Assembly (NCBI GenBank): GCA_949949005.1
Contig: CATLHM010000009.1
Location: 1-64,000 of the forward strand
Reading direction: 5' to 3'
DNA length: 64,000 nucleotides
Origin: an uncultured Lachnospiraceae bacterium
Lineage (GTDB): Bacteria > Bacillota > Clostridia > Lachnospirales > Lachnospiraceae
A model generated the notes under the pieces. That model did not search any database and was not told the origin of the DNA. It was given only the letters and a program-made list of their open reading frames with translations. Shown in pieces: positions 50,810 through 59,691 of this stretch; position 1 is the stretch's first letter; each line of letters begins with the position of its first letter. The translations under genes were made by a program, and so were the position numbers.

Positions 50810-51913
50810 ATGAAAGCATTTTTAATTCTGGAAGACGGCACTGTTTTTTCGGGAACGCATATCGGGTTCGAGAGGGAAGTCATCAGTGAAATTGTGTTCA
50901 ACACTTCCATGGCAGGCTATCTGGAGGTGCTCACCGACCCCTCCTACGCCGGACAGGCGGTCTGCATGACCTATCCCCTGATCGGGAACTACGGTGTGTG
51001 CAGGGAAGATATGGAGTCAAAGAGAGCCTGGCCTGATGGATTTATTGTAAGGGAATTATCCCGCATGGCCAGCAATTTCCGAAAAGACATAACCATACAG
51101 GAGTTTTTGACGGAACAGAAAATCCCGGGTATTGCAGGAATCGATACCCGTGCCCTTACCAAAATTCTCAGAAAAAAGGGCACCATGAACGGAATGATCA
51201 CCACCGATGAGGCCTTTGATTTGGCAGCCATCCTTCCCAGGCTTAAGGAATATACCACCGGAAAAGTAGTCGAAAAAGTAACCTGTTCTCAAAAATACGA
51301 AATAGAAGGCCAAAAGTGCTCGGAGGTCAGGAAGAAAAGGGTAGCCCTCCTTGACTTTGGCGCAAAGGACAATATTGCGGCTTCCCTGGCCAGGCGGGGA
51401 TGTGACGTGTGGGTATACCCGGCCTGTACCGGGGCGGAGGAGATCATAGCGGATGAGCCGGACGGCATTATGCTGAGCAACGGCCCCGGAGATCCCAAGG
51501 AATGTACACAGATCATTGCCGAGCTCAAAAAGCTTTATGACACGGATATTCCTATTTTTGCCATTTGTCTGGGGCATCAGCTTATGGCTCTTGCGGTGGG
51601 GGCAGATACTTTTAAAATGAAATATGGCCACCGGGGAGGCAATCACCCTGTAAAGGACTTAAAAACCGGACGGGTTTATATTTCCTCCCAGAATCATGGC
51701 TATGTGGTGGATACTCAGAATCTGAGTCCCCAAATTGCGGTGCCTGCCTTTATCAATGTGAATGACGGCACCAATGAGGGTCTTTCCTATACCGGGAAAA
51801 ATATTTTTACCGTGCAATTCCACCCGGAGGCATGCCCCGGCCCTTTGGACTCCGGTTATCTGTTTGACCGGTTTATTGAGATGATGGAAGGAAAGGAGGA
51901 AGAAAATGCCTAA
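50810..51913 (+). CDS. carA: Carbamoyl-phosphate synthase, small (glutaminase) subunit
   Basis: The product has 367 residues. It hydrolyses glutamine and passes ammonia to CarB for carbamoyl phosphate, precursor of pyrimidines and arginine. The N-terminal domain (AFLILEDGTVFSGTHIG) is typical of CarA. The class I amidotransferase domain has MLSNGPGDPKEC, the nucleophile C253 in AICLGHQLMALA, and the His-Glu pair in FTVQFHPEACPGPLDS. It overlaps carB by 8 bp, giving translational coupling. Length is normal. Confidence 0.97.
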   Translation: MKAFLILEDGTVFSGTHIGFEREVISEIVFNTSMAGYLEVLTDPSYAGQAVCMTYPLIGNYGVCREDMESKRAWPDGFIVRELSRMASNFRKDITIQEFLTEQKIPGIAGIDTRALTKILRKKGTMNGMITTDEAFDLAAILPRLKEYTTGKVVEKVTCSQKYEIEGQKCSEVRKKRVALLDFGAKDNIAASLARRGCDVWVYPACTGAEEIIADEPDGIMLSNGPGDPKECTQIIAELKKLYDTDIPIFAICLGHQLMALAVGADTFKMKYGHRGGNHPVKDLKTGRVYISSQNHGYVVDTQNLSPQIAVPAFINVNDGTNEGLSYTGKNIFTVQFHPEACPGPLDSGYLFDRFIEMMEGKEEENA

Positions 51914-54900
51914 AAATCCTAATGTAAAAAGAGTCATGGTGATCGGTTCCGGGCCTATCGTGATCGGCCAGGCGGCGGAGTTCGATTATGCGGGGACTCA
52001 GGCATGCCGTTCCCTCAAAGAGGAGGGAGTGGAGGTGATTTTGGTAAACTCCAACCCGGCCACCATTATGACGGATAAAAACATTGCAGACAAGGTTTAT
52101 ATCGAGCCTCTTACCGCAAGAGTGCTGGAACAGATCATTGAAAAGGAAAAGCCGGACAGCATTCTTCCCACCCTGGGAGGACAGGCAGGCTTAAACCTGG
52201 GCATGGAGCTGGAGGAATCGGGCTTTCTGGCCTCCCACAACGTGAAACTTTTGGGCACCACCGCAAAGACCATCAAGAAGGCAGAGGACCGTCAGGAATT
52301 CAAGGATACCATGGAAAAGATCGGGGAGCCCTGCGCGGCCTCCCAGGTGGTGGAGAGCGTAGAGGACGGCGTGGCCTTTGTTAGAACCATCGGTTATCCT
52401 GTGGTGCTGCGGCCTGCCTACACCTTAGGAGGCTCCGGCGGCGGGATCGCCCACAATCAGGCGGAGCTGGAAAGTATTCTGGAAAACGGACTGCGCCTGT
52501 CCCGGGTGGGACAGGTGTTGGTGGAGCGCTGTATCGCGGGCTGGAAGGAGATCGAGTACGAGGTCATGCGGGACTGCGCCGGAAACTGCATCACTGTCTG
52601 CAACATGGAGAATATTGACCCTGTGGGCGTACATACCGGGGACAGTATCGTGGTGGCCCCCTCCCAGACCCTGGGAGATAAGGAATACCAGATGCTGCGC
52701 AGCGCGGCCCTTAACATCATCAATGAGCTTGAGATCACCGGGGGCTGTAACGTGCAGTTTGCCCTTCACCCTTCCAGCTTCGAGTACTGCGTCATTGAGG
52801 TGAATCCCAGAGTAAGCCGCTCCTCCGCCTTGGCAAGTAAGGCCACCGGTTATCCTATCGCCAAGGTGGCGGCCAAGATCGCCCTGGGCTATACCTTAGA
52901 CGAGATCAAAAACGCCATTACCGGCAAGACCTACGCCAGCTTTGAGCCCGCCCTGGACTACTGCGTGGTGAAGCTTCCAAGGCTTCCTTTTGACAAATTT
53001 ATTACGGCCAAAAGAACCCTTACCACTCAGATGAAGGCCACGGGAGAGGTGATGAGTATCTGCAGCAGCTTTGAGGGGGCTTTGATGAAAGCAATCCGCT
53101 CCTTAGAACAGCATGTGGACTGTCTGCTCAGCTATGATTTCAGCGACCTTTCCCGGGAGGAACTGCTGGAGCGCCTGAAAAAGGTGGACGATCAGAGAAT
53201 TTATGTGATCGCCGAGGCACTGCGCAAGGGGATTGACTATGAAACCATCCACGAGATCACCATGATCGACTGCTGGTTTATAGATAAGATTGCTGTGTTG
53301 GTGGAGATGGAGAATGCGCTGAAAGGGTGTGCCCTGCCAGAGGATGCCTGTCTGGGGCAGCAGACCCATAACGGCAAAGAGCTTTCCATAGAATTGTTAA
53401 AAGAAGCCAAGCGTCTGGAATTCCCGGACAATGTGATTGCAAGGCTGACCGGCATCCCCGAGGAGACAATCAAAAAGCTTCGTTATGACAATGGCATTGT
53501 GGCGGTCTACAAGATGGTGGACACCTGCGCGGCGGAGTTTGAGGCAAGTACGCCCTATTACTATTCCGTTTACGGCGGTGAGAACGAGGCGGCTCTTACC
53601 AACCCGCCCAAAAAGGTGTTGGTGCTGGGCTCCGGCCCCATCCGGATCGGACAGGGAATCGAGTTCGACTACTGCTCTGTCCATGCCACCTGGGCCTTTG
53701 CAAAGGCGGGCTATGAGACCATTATCATCAACAACAATCCGGAAACCGTAAGTACGGACTTTGACATTGCGGATAAGCTGTATTTTGAACCCCTTACGCC
53801 GGAGGATGTGGAGAGCATTGTAAGGCTGGAAAAGCCGGACGGGGCGGTGGTGCAGTTCGGCGGGCAGACCGCCATCAAGCTCACGGAAAGCCTGATGAAA
53901 ATGGGCGTGCCTATCCTTGGCACAAAGGCGGAGGATGTGGATGCCGCCGAGGACAGGGAGCTGTTTGACAAAATTCTGGAGCAGACTCAGATTCCCAGAG
54001 CCGCCGGAGGTACGGTCTACACGGCCCAGGAGGCCAAGGAGGTGGCAAATCGGCTGGGGTATCCGGTGCTGGTGCGCCCCTCCTATGTGCTGGGGGGCCA
54101 GGGGATGCAGATCGCCATTTCCGATGAGGAAATCGAAGAGTTTATGAATATCATCAACCGGATCGCCCAGGACCATCCCATCCTTGTGGACAAATATTTA
54201 CAGGGGAAGGAGATCGAGGTGGACGCGGTCTGCGACGGGGAGGATATTCTCATTCCCGGCATCATGGAGCATATCGAGCGGACGGGAGTTCACTCCGGAG
54301 ACAGTATTTCCGTTTATCCGGCAAATACCATTTCGGATACGGTGAAGGAAAAAATCGGAGAGTACACCAGAAGGCTGGCAAGGGCCCTTCACGTAAAAGG
54401 ACTGATCAACATTCAGTTTATTGCCATCGGCGAGGACGTGTACGTGATTGAGGTCAATCCCCGTTCCTCCCGTACAGTGCCCTATATCAGCAAGGTGACC
54501 GGCATTCCCATTGTGGATCTGGCCACAGAGGTGATTCTGGGAAAAACCATCCGGGAGCTTGGCTATGAGCCGGGCTTACAGCCCCAGGCCGACTATTTCG
54601 CTATCAAGATGCCCGTCTTTTCCTTTGAAAAGATCCGGGGCGCGGAGATCAGCCTGGGCCCGGAGATGAAATCCACGGGAGAATGCCTGGGGATCGCCAA
54701 AACCTTTAACGAGGCGCTCTACAAAGCCTTTTTGGGAGCAGGGGTGGATCTTCCCAGACATAAGCAGATGATCATCACCGTGAAGGATGCGGACAAAGGA
54801 GAGGCGGTGGAGATCGGCCGCAGGTTTGAAAAGCTGGGTTACACCATCTATGCCACCCGCAGCACGGCGGCGGCCCTTAGGGAGGCTGGCGTCAGGGCCA

Positions 54901-55148
54901 GAAAGGTAAACAAGATTTCCCAGGAATCCCCTACGGTGATGGATTTGATCTTAGGGCACAGAATCGATCTGGTGATCGACACCCCTACCCAGGGCAGGGA
55001 CAAATCCAGAGACGGATTTTTAATCCGCAGGACGGCCATCGAGACCGGGGTGAACTGCATCACTGCCATGGACACGGCAAGAGCCCTGGTGACCAGCCTG
55101 GAAAATGCCCAGGATCAGTTTACATTGATTGACATTGCCTCACTGTAG
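51906..55148 (+). CDS. carB: Carbamoyl-phosphate synthase, large subunit
   Basis: The product has 1080 residues, full length. It joins bicarbonate, ammonia and two ATP into carbamoyl phosphate in the cytoplasm with CarA. Two homologous halves are evident: VMVIGSGPIVIGQAAEFDYA near the start and VLVLGSGPIRIGQGIEFDYC near residue 565. Both have ATP-grasp segments (RPAYTLGGSGGGIA; RPSYVLGGQGMQIA) and VIEVNPRVSRSSAL / VIEVNPRSSRTVPY. The C-terminal MGS-like regulatory domain ends the chain. It forms an operon with carA and possibly with the lipoprotein gene 20 bp downstream. Confidence 0.97.
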   Translation: MPKNPNVKRVMVIGSGPIVIGQAAEFDYAGTQACRSLKEEGVEVILVNSNPATIMTDKNIADKVYIEPLTARVLEQIIEKEKPDSILPTLGGQAGLNLGMELEESGFLASHNVKLLGTTAKTIKKAEDRQEFKDTMEKIGEPCAASQVVESVEDGVAFVRTIGYPVVLRPAYTLGGSGGGIAHNQAELESILENGLRLSRVGQVLVERCIAGWKEIEYEVMRDCAGNCITVCNMENIDPVGVHTGDSIVVAPSQTLGDKEYQMLRSAALNIINELEITGGCNVQFALHPSSFEYCVIEVNPRVSRSSALASKATGYPIAKVAAKIALGYTLDEIKNAITGKTYASFEPALDYCVVKLPRLPFDKFITAKRTLTTQMKATGEVMSICSSFEGALMKAIRSLEQHVDCLLSYDFSDLSREELLERLKKVDDQRIYVIAEALRKGIDYETIHEITMIDCWFIDKIAVLVEMENALKGCALPEDACLGQQTHNGKELSIELLKEAKRLEFPDNVIARLTGIPEETIKKLRYDNGIVAVYKMVDTCAAEFEASTPYYYSVYGGENEAALTNPPKKVLVLGSGPIRIGQGIEFDYCSVHATWAFAKAGYETIIINNNPETVSTDFDIADKLYFEPLTPEDVESIVRLEKPDGAVVQFGGQTAIKLTESLMKMGVPILGTKAEDVDAAEDRELFDKILEQTQIPRAAGGTVYTAQEAKEVANRLGYPVLVRPSYVLGGQGMQIAISDEEIEEFMNIINRIAQDHPILVDKYLQGKEIEVDAVCDGEDILIPGIMEHIERTGVHSGDSISVYPANTISDTVKEKIGEYTRRLARALHVKGLINIQFIAIGEDVYVIEVNPRSSRTVPYISKVTGIPIVDLATEVILGKTIRELGYEPGLQPQADYFAIKMPVFSFEKIRGAEISLGPEMKSTGECLGIAKTFNEALYKAFLGAGVDLPRHKQMIITVKDADKGEAVEIGRRFEKLGYTIYATRSTAAALREAGVRARKVNKISQESPTVMDLILGHRIDLVIDTPTQGRDKSRDGFLIRRTAIETGVNCITAMDTARALVTSLENAQDQFTLIDIASL

Positions 55149-55168
55149 GCGGAAAGGACGGCTGAATC

Positions 55169-55774
55169 ATGAAAAGCAATTTGAAAAAGTGGAAAATACT
55201 GCCCCTGATCGCGCTGATGATTCTGGCAGCAGGGGGCTGCGGAAAGAAAATACCCAAGGACAGTCTCACAAGGCCGCCGGAGATTACCCTGACTGCCTTT
55301 GTCACGGAAGCAGGGGAGGTCACCCTGCAGGCCGGCAGCTATAACTGGAATTACCGGGTATCCAAGGAGGAAGAAACGGGAGGCATTGCGGACGCCCCCT
55401 CGCCTCTGGACGAAAACTATCCAAGGGGGATATTGGTGGTTCCGGCCAGCGCTTCCGGAGAGGAAGAGTACCGGTTTTCCTTCGAGTGGATCGTAAAAGA
55501 ACTGGAAGATAAGACCGATGAAATCAACTGGCCCGATGAGCTGATGCTGATCTCCTATGACGAAGCGGACATCGGTAATATGGATGCGGAGGCTGTAGAG
55601 ACACTGACCTATACCAGGGAGGATGTGGAGGGAGAGAATTTCATGCTGCCGCTCCATGCCGGGAGAGTGTATGATCTGGTCTTGACATGGAGCGAAGAGG
55701 ACTACAAAAAGGACGGGTTTTACGGGACGGCTTCCTATGTGTTCCGGACGGCGGTGTCGGAGCCGGAAGAGTAG
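55169..55774 (+). CDS. Lipoprotein of unknown function after carB
   Basis: The product has 201 residues. GGAAAGGA precedes the ATG. The N-terminus LPLIALMILAAGGC is a lipoprotein signal with lipobox AGGC. The mature chain is acidic and beta-rich (ITLTAFVTEAGEVTLQAGSY, YDLVLTWSEEDYKKDGFYG) with no motif I recognise. It starts 20 bp after carB, so carAB read-through is likely, although a functional link to pyrimidine synthesis is not apparent. A near-perfect hairpin follows 12 bp after the stop. Confidence 0.75.
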   Translation: MKSNLKKWKILPLIALMILAAGGCGKKIPKDSLTRPPEITLTAFVTEAGEVTLQAGSYNWNYRVSKEEETGGIADAPSPLDENYPRGILVVPASASGEEEYRFSFEWIVKELEDKTDEINWPDELMLISYDEADIGNMDAEAVETLTYTREDVEGENFMLPLHAGRVYDLVLTWSEEDYKKDGFYGTASYVFRTAVSEPEE

Positions 55775-55785
55775 GGAGGGGAGCG

Positions 55786-55821
55786 TATAGGAAAGGGCAA
55801 ATTTATTTGTCGTTTCCTATA
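55786..55821. terminator. Terminator-like hairpin between convergent genes
   Basis: TATAGGAAA (55786-55794) pairs with TTTCCTATA (55813-55821), continued inside by CAAAT/ATTTG with a single G-G mismatch. It lies between the lipoprotein gene and the convergent AAA/DUF4143 gene, 18 bp from the latter's stop, and may serve both. Confidence 0.65.
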
Positions 55822-55839
55822 GTTTCGGCGGGAGCCCCA

Positions 55840-57144
55840 TCAAAGCAGCGTTCTTGCTTTCCGGGCAAGATACAAAGGAATATTTGTGATGAGTCCGTCC
55901 TTCCGGTAACCACGCTTTGAAAAACGAAGGGCGTGTGCAGGCTGGCAGTCTGCAAGGTATCTCTTGAAGGAAGGTGCGGATTTATCCTCGCCGCCTTTTG
56001 CCTCAACGGGAATGATCTCAGTACTGTATTGCAGTAGGAAGTCGATCTCATGATTCTTGTCGGAAAAATAATGAGGCTCAACCTCAAACTGGGGGCGAAG
56101 CTGCTGTAAGACATAGTTTTCAGTCAAAGGCCCCTTGAACTGATAGTCGGATTTCAAAAGGATCGCACGATTGTCAATACCGGCCATGTGCTTGAGGAGC
56201 CCGGTGTCGAAAAGAAAGAGTTTAAATTGATCCAGCTTATCAAAGGCAGCAAGCGGATGCTCTATTTTAGACACATTGTAGACGCGGCTTAGCATACCGG
56301 CTGACACAAGCCATTCGATCGCTTCCTCAAAGTCCCGGGCTCTGCCTCCCTCACGGACAGCCCCATACATGAACTTTTCGTTGGGCTTGGCAAGCTGGCT
56401 GGCGATACTGCGAAATACCATGAGTATGCGTCCGCTGTTTACCTTCCCGTTGTGCTTGGAGAAGTCATTTTCGTAAACCTCAATCAATTCCCTGTGTATC
56501 TGAAAAATTCTGGATGGATCGCGGTACTTAATCCAGGAAGCCACACATTCGGGCATACCGCCGATGATAAGGTAATAGTTGTACGCTTCAAGAAGGCGGT
56601 TATGGAAAATTTCTTCTATCTGCTGCCCCTTTTGGATACTTTCGTAGTAAGAGTAGAGAGTAGGGACAACGGCGTCAAGAAACTCGTCAAAGGTCAGAGG
56701 GCAGATGGTAAGCAGGTTGACCATGCCTACCGGATAGGACTTAGGCTTTGCAAGAAGTGTGCCAAGCAGGCTCCCGGCGGCAATGACGTGATAGTTGTTT
56801 GCTTTTTCCTTAAAGTACTTGAGTGCATTCAGCGCCTGCGGACATTCCTGAATTTCATCAAAGATGATCAGTGTTTCTTCCGGAAGAATCTTCTCGCCAG
56901 CGATCATGGACAAAAGTTCAAGGATGCGATGAGGATTTTTGTTTGCCTCAAAGACGGATTTCAACTCATCTTCCTCGTCAAAGTTAAAGTAGACAGAGCT
57001 GTTATAGCAGTTCTGGCCGAACTCCTTCATGAGCCATGTCTTGCCAACCTGCCTGGCTCCTTTCAGTATCAGGGGTTTACGTTCTTCGTCGGATTTCCAA
57101 TTTATCAGGTCTTGCATTGCATTGCGTCTCAGGAAAATCACCAT
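55840..57144 (-). CDS. AAA_14/DUF4143 ATP-binding protein (copy 2)
   Basis: The product has about 434 residues if it starts at ATG 57144 (MVIFLRRNAMQDLINWKS); a GTG one codon later has better spacing from AAAGG. Upstream the frame stays open another 73 codons through AT-rich DNA with a TATACT box at about 57167-57172, so the longer form is unlikely. Motifs: P-loop LKGARQVGKTWLMKEF, Walker B LIIFDEIQECPQAL, AAGSLLGTLLA, and the DUF4143 nuclease-like HEIDFLLQYSTEIIPVEAKG. It is related to the gene at 47502 but clearly divergent, so this is not a recent duplication. Confidence 0.85.
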   Translation of the reverse strand: MVIFLRRNAMQDLINWKSDEERKPLILKGARQVGKTWLMKEFGQNCYNSSVYFNFDEEDELKSVFEANKNPHRILELLSMIAGEKILPEETLIIFDEIQECPQALNALKYFKEKANNYHVIAAGSLLGTLLAKPKSYPVGMVNLLTICPLTFDEFLDAVVPTLYSYYESIQKGQQIEEIFHNRLLEAYNYYLIIGGMPECVASWIKYRDPSRIFQIHRELIEVYENDFSKHNGKVNSGRILMVFRSIASQLAKPNEKFMYGAVREGGRARDFEEAIEWLVSAGMLSRVYNVSKIEHPLAAFDKLDQFKLFLFDTGLLKHMAGIDNRAILLKSDYQFKGPLTENYVLQQLRPQFEVEPHYFSDKNHEIDFLLQYSTEIIPVEAKGGEDKSAPSFKRYLADCQPAHALRFSKRGYRKDGLITNIPLYLARKARTLL

Positions 57145-57331
57145 CCTTTCTGAGCGGATGAGAATAGTATAACACGTTTTTACAAGTTTGAAAAATAATT
57201 TTTGCACATTTTTCTGAGAAAATGAAAGAAAAAAACACATTTTTTCAAAATCCATTCTGACCAACCCTATCCATTCCCTATGAACGAGGGATGCCACCCT
57301 TCGCCAGCTATCCTTATGTGAAGCAAAAAGA

Positions 57332-57352
57332 ACATCCCGAAAACCGGGATGT
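57332..57352 (-). terminator. Intrinsic terminator on the minus strand
   Basis: ACATCCCG (57332-57339) and CGGGATGT (57345-57352) form an 8-bp stem with a 5-nt loop. Read on the minus strand it is followed by TTCTTTTT. It lies 27 bp after the stop of the small minus-strand ORF at 57379, supporting that ORF as a transcribed unit. Confidence 0.65.
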
Positions 57353-57378
57353 CCTTCAAACATGTCGTTTACTTTCAG

Positions 57379-57600
57379 CTATGTGGGATAACAGTATTCC
57401 CGCTTGCTGATTAAGTTGTAATAGGGAAGGGCACGCCTGGTATATCCATTGGTACAAACATGGATATTCCTCTGCTGCTCCTTTACACACTCTTCGTCCA
57501 GTATCTCCGAGAAGAACTTTCTGCCGGAGGCATCAGACGATTCCTGTTTGGGCCGGTGCTTTTTATCCTCGGAAGTGACCTTCCTAAGAGGCGGAATCAC
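57379..57600 (-). CDS. Small protein of unknown family, possibly a gene remnant
   Basis: The minus-strand frame of 73 residues begins at GTG 57600 and contains RKFFSEILDEECVKEQQRNI, then HVCTNGYTRRALPYYNLISK and REYCYPT. The ordered C-terminus (TNGYT...LPYY...REY) looks like real protein rather than chance, and a terminator follows. No good ribosome-binding site precedes the GTG, and there is no internal Met, so the true 5' end may have been lost. I do not recognise a family name. Confidence 0.45.
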   Translation of the reverse strand: MIPPLRKVTSEDKKHRPKQESSDASGRKFFSEILDEECVKEQQRNIHVCTNGYTRRALPYYNLISKREYCYPT

Positions 57601-57749
57601 CGCTACCGCCTGAACTTTATAAAGCGTTTCATGTCCGTATGCTTTGGCTTATCCCTCCTTGGATGGTACGCGCTGGCAGGCCGGAAAATAAAGGGGCGGC
57701 GCCAGCGGTGCTTTGTCTTGTTCTATTATATATATCGGCAGAAAAGGGT

Positions 57750-57778
57750 TTTATCTAAAGGCATTTCTATGCTATAAT
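57750..57778 (+). promoter_or_regulatory. Promoter of the TerB-BrxD-helicase operon
   Basis: TATAAT (57773-57778) is preceded by TGC, an extended -10, and by TTTATC 17 bp upstream (57750-57755). It lies 30 bp before the ATG at 57809. No other promoter is obvious within the three-gene operon. Confidence 0.6.
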
Positions 57779-57808
57779 GAATTGCGCTGATGCGCAGACG
57801 GCTGTGTG

Positions 57809-59665
57809 ATGGATGAAAAGGTTGATGCTGTTATGGGTAAATACGACAGAGAATATGAAGCTTTTCGGATTTTTGAGCAGGTGCGGGATGAGAGAGAAGC
57901 GGATGCCCCCTCCTCTCAGGAAAAGGCCGGGAACCCGGAGCTACCTTTGGAGAGCGAAGTTCCTTTTTACGAAATAGAATATGATGCCTGCCCGTTGCCG
58001 GGAGTGGGTAAATTTGTGCTTAAATCCCAGAAGGTAACGGCGCCTGTGAAGGATGAGGTCAGGGAAAAATTTAACCGGATGCGGGATATTGCCCGAAAGA
58101 ATCAATATCTCTATTACGAGAACTCCCGGTTTTATGACAAAAGGATCCGGCAGGAAAACTCGAAAATCTTTTATGAGCAGGGGAGGTTCATGGAGGACTT
58201 TGAGGATCACTATGAGAAAGAGGCTTCCTTTTCCGCTTACTTTCCCAGCTATCAGATGATGGGATATGAGCAGCTTCGAGCCTATTTTACCTGGCGTACC
58301 AGGCTGCGGCAGGGGGAGATTGCCGATACCTCCACGTCCTATCTTTTTTTGTACCTGTATGAGCTGATTAACCAGATCGGGGTCAGGAATGAGGAGGAAG
58401 GGTTAGAAAAGCTGATGGATTTCTGGCTGGCTTTCAGAGACCGTCAGGGAGGGGTGGGCAGATATGTGCTCCGGTGGCTGAAGGACTATCATATCTATTA
58501 CGAGCTGCCCTGGACGTTCAAAGAGTTTATTGACCAAAACGGACTGAATGCCTACTATCCGGAGCTTACGGATCCGGAGGATAATTTTGAACTCCTCTGT
58601 GGTATCTCAAAATACGATATCAGAAAATCGGTTTTTTATGGGGAAGGGAGAGAGGCCCTGATCAGGGACTGCTTTCGTTTCCTGAATGGCCGTTTAAAGC
58701 AGAGGTTTGGAGAAAAGGGACTGGATCTGGAAGAGCTGATTTTTCAGCCTGCCAAAAATATGCCCCAGTGGACGCCCTTTAAGGACGCCCTGTTTTATCC
58801 CGCAAAGAGGCAGCGGGACAGACGGGTGGTACTTTCCGAAAAGGAAATCTATCTGTGCAGCCAGAATCAATGGACCTTCAATACCACGCTTACCACGGAG
58901 AGCGGAAAGAGGCTGGTGGGCTATATTATGAAGCTGATGGAGTCCGTTCTCAGACAGGTTGCCAAATATAAATACAAGATTTCCGCAGGCAGCTTAAGCC
59001 AGCAGGCGGCGGAGGAACTTGGGAGGGCAGGGATAGACCTGGAAGCGGAAGTGAGGGGGGCTGTGCTGGAATTTTACCGGGAGGCCACCAAAACTGTGGT
59101 TACGGTTGATCCGGACAGACTGCGCCGGATCCGTCAGGAAGCCCAGCAGACCCAGGAAAAGCTTACGGTACCGGAGGAAAATGAGGCTTTTGCATTCCGG
59201 CAGGGTGGAAAGCTCCAGACTGCTCCTGGGCCGTCAAATAAGGAGTCAGAGACGGCTGCGCCTTTTCCCGGTCTGAATCAGGGGCAGGAAAGAAAGCCGG
59301 AACCTAGGGCCCTTGACCCGGAGAGCTTGCAGAAGAACAATCCCTGGCAAGATAATCCCGCCCCGGAGAGCCCACAGAAGAGCAATTCCTGGCAAGATAT
59401 TCCCGAGCCAGACAATCCCTGGCAGAACCTAAAGAATTCCCTGACGCAGACAGAGTGGGAAGGCCTGGGGATTCTATGGAAAAACGGGGATATCAAAACC
59501 TTTGCGGACAGCCGAGAAATCATGTTAGAGGTGTTGGCGGAAGGAATCAACGAGAAAGCCATGGACTGTGTGGGGGACGCTCTTTTGGATCAGGAGCTGG
59601 CCATCTATGAGGATTACAGGGAGCAGGTAGGGGAAATATGCTCCGGCACAAAAAATAAGGAATAA
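57809..59665 (+). CDS. TerB_N/TerB_C domain protein of a three-gene defence-like operon
   Basis: The product has about 618 residues; ATG 57809 is assumed, but no good ribosome-binding site is visible and ATG 57833 is possible. Residues about 110-310 match TerB_N (FSAYFPSYQMMGYEQLRAYF, TWRTRLRQGE, TSYLFLYLYELINQIG). The middle part is helical. A low-complexity linker at about 490-545 contains three versions of NPWQD/NSWQD. The end (about 545-615: WEGLGILWKNGDIKTFADSR, LLDQELAIYEDYREQVGEI) matches TerB_C. TerB-related domains occur in tellurite-resistance and predicted phage or stress systems; their biochemical role is uncertain. The ATPase gene starts 26 bp later. Confidence 0.8.
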   Translation: MDEKVDAVMGKYDREYEAFRIFEQVRDEREADAPSSQEKAGNPELPLESEVPFYEIEYDACPLPGVGKFVLKSQKVTAPVKDEVREKFNRMRDIARKNQYLYYENSRFYDKRIRQENSKIFYEQGRFMEDFEDHYEKEASFSAYFPSYQMMGYEQLRAYFTWRTRLRQGEIADTSTSYLFLYLYELINQIGVRNEEEGLEKLMDFWLAFRDRQGGVGRYVLRWLKDYHIYYELPWTFKEFIDQNGLNAYYPELTDPEDNFELLCGISKYDIRKSVFYGEGREALIRDCFRFLNGRLKQRFGEKGLDLEELIFQPAKNMPQWTPFKDALFYPAKRQRDRRVVLSEKEIYLCSQNQWTFNTTLTTESGKRLVGYIMKLMESVLRQVAKYKYKISAGSLSQQAAEELGRAGIDLEAEVRGAVLEFYREATKTVVTVDPDRLRRIRQEAQQTQEKLTVPEENEAFAFRQGGKLQTAPGPSNKESETAAPFPGLNQGQERKPEPRALDPESLQKNNPWQDNPAPESPQKSNSWQDIPEPDNPWQNLKNSLTQTEWEGLGILWKNGDIKTFADSREIMLEVLAEGINEKAMDCVGDALLDQELAIYEDYREQVGEICSGTKNKE

Positions 59666-59691
59666 ATAAGGAATAAAGGAAGCGGGACGAA

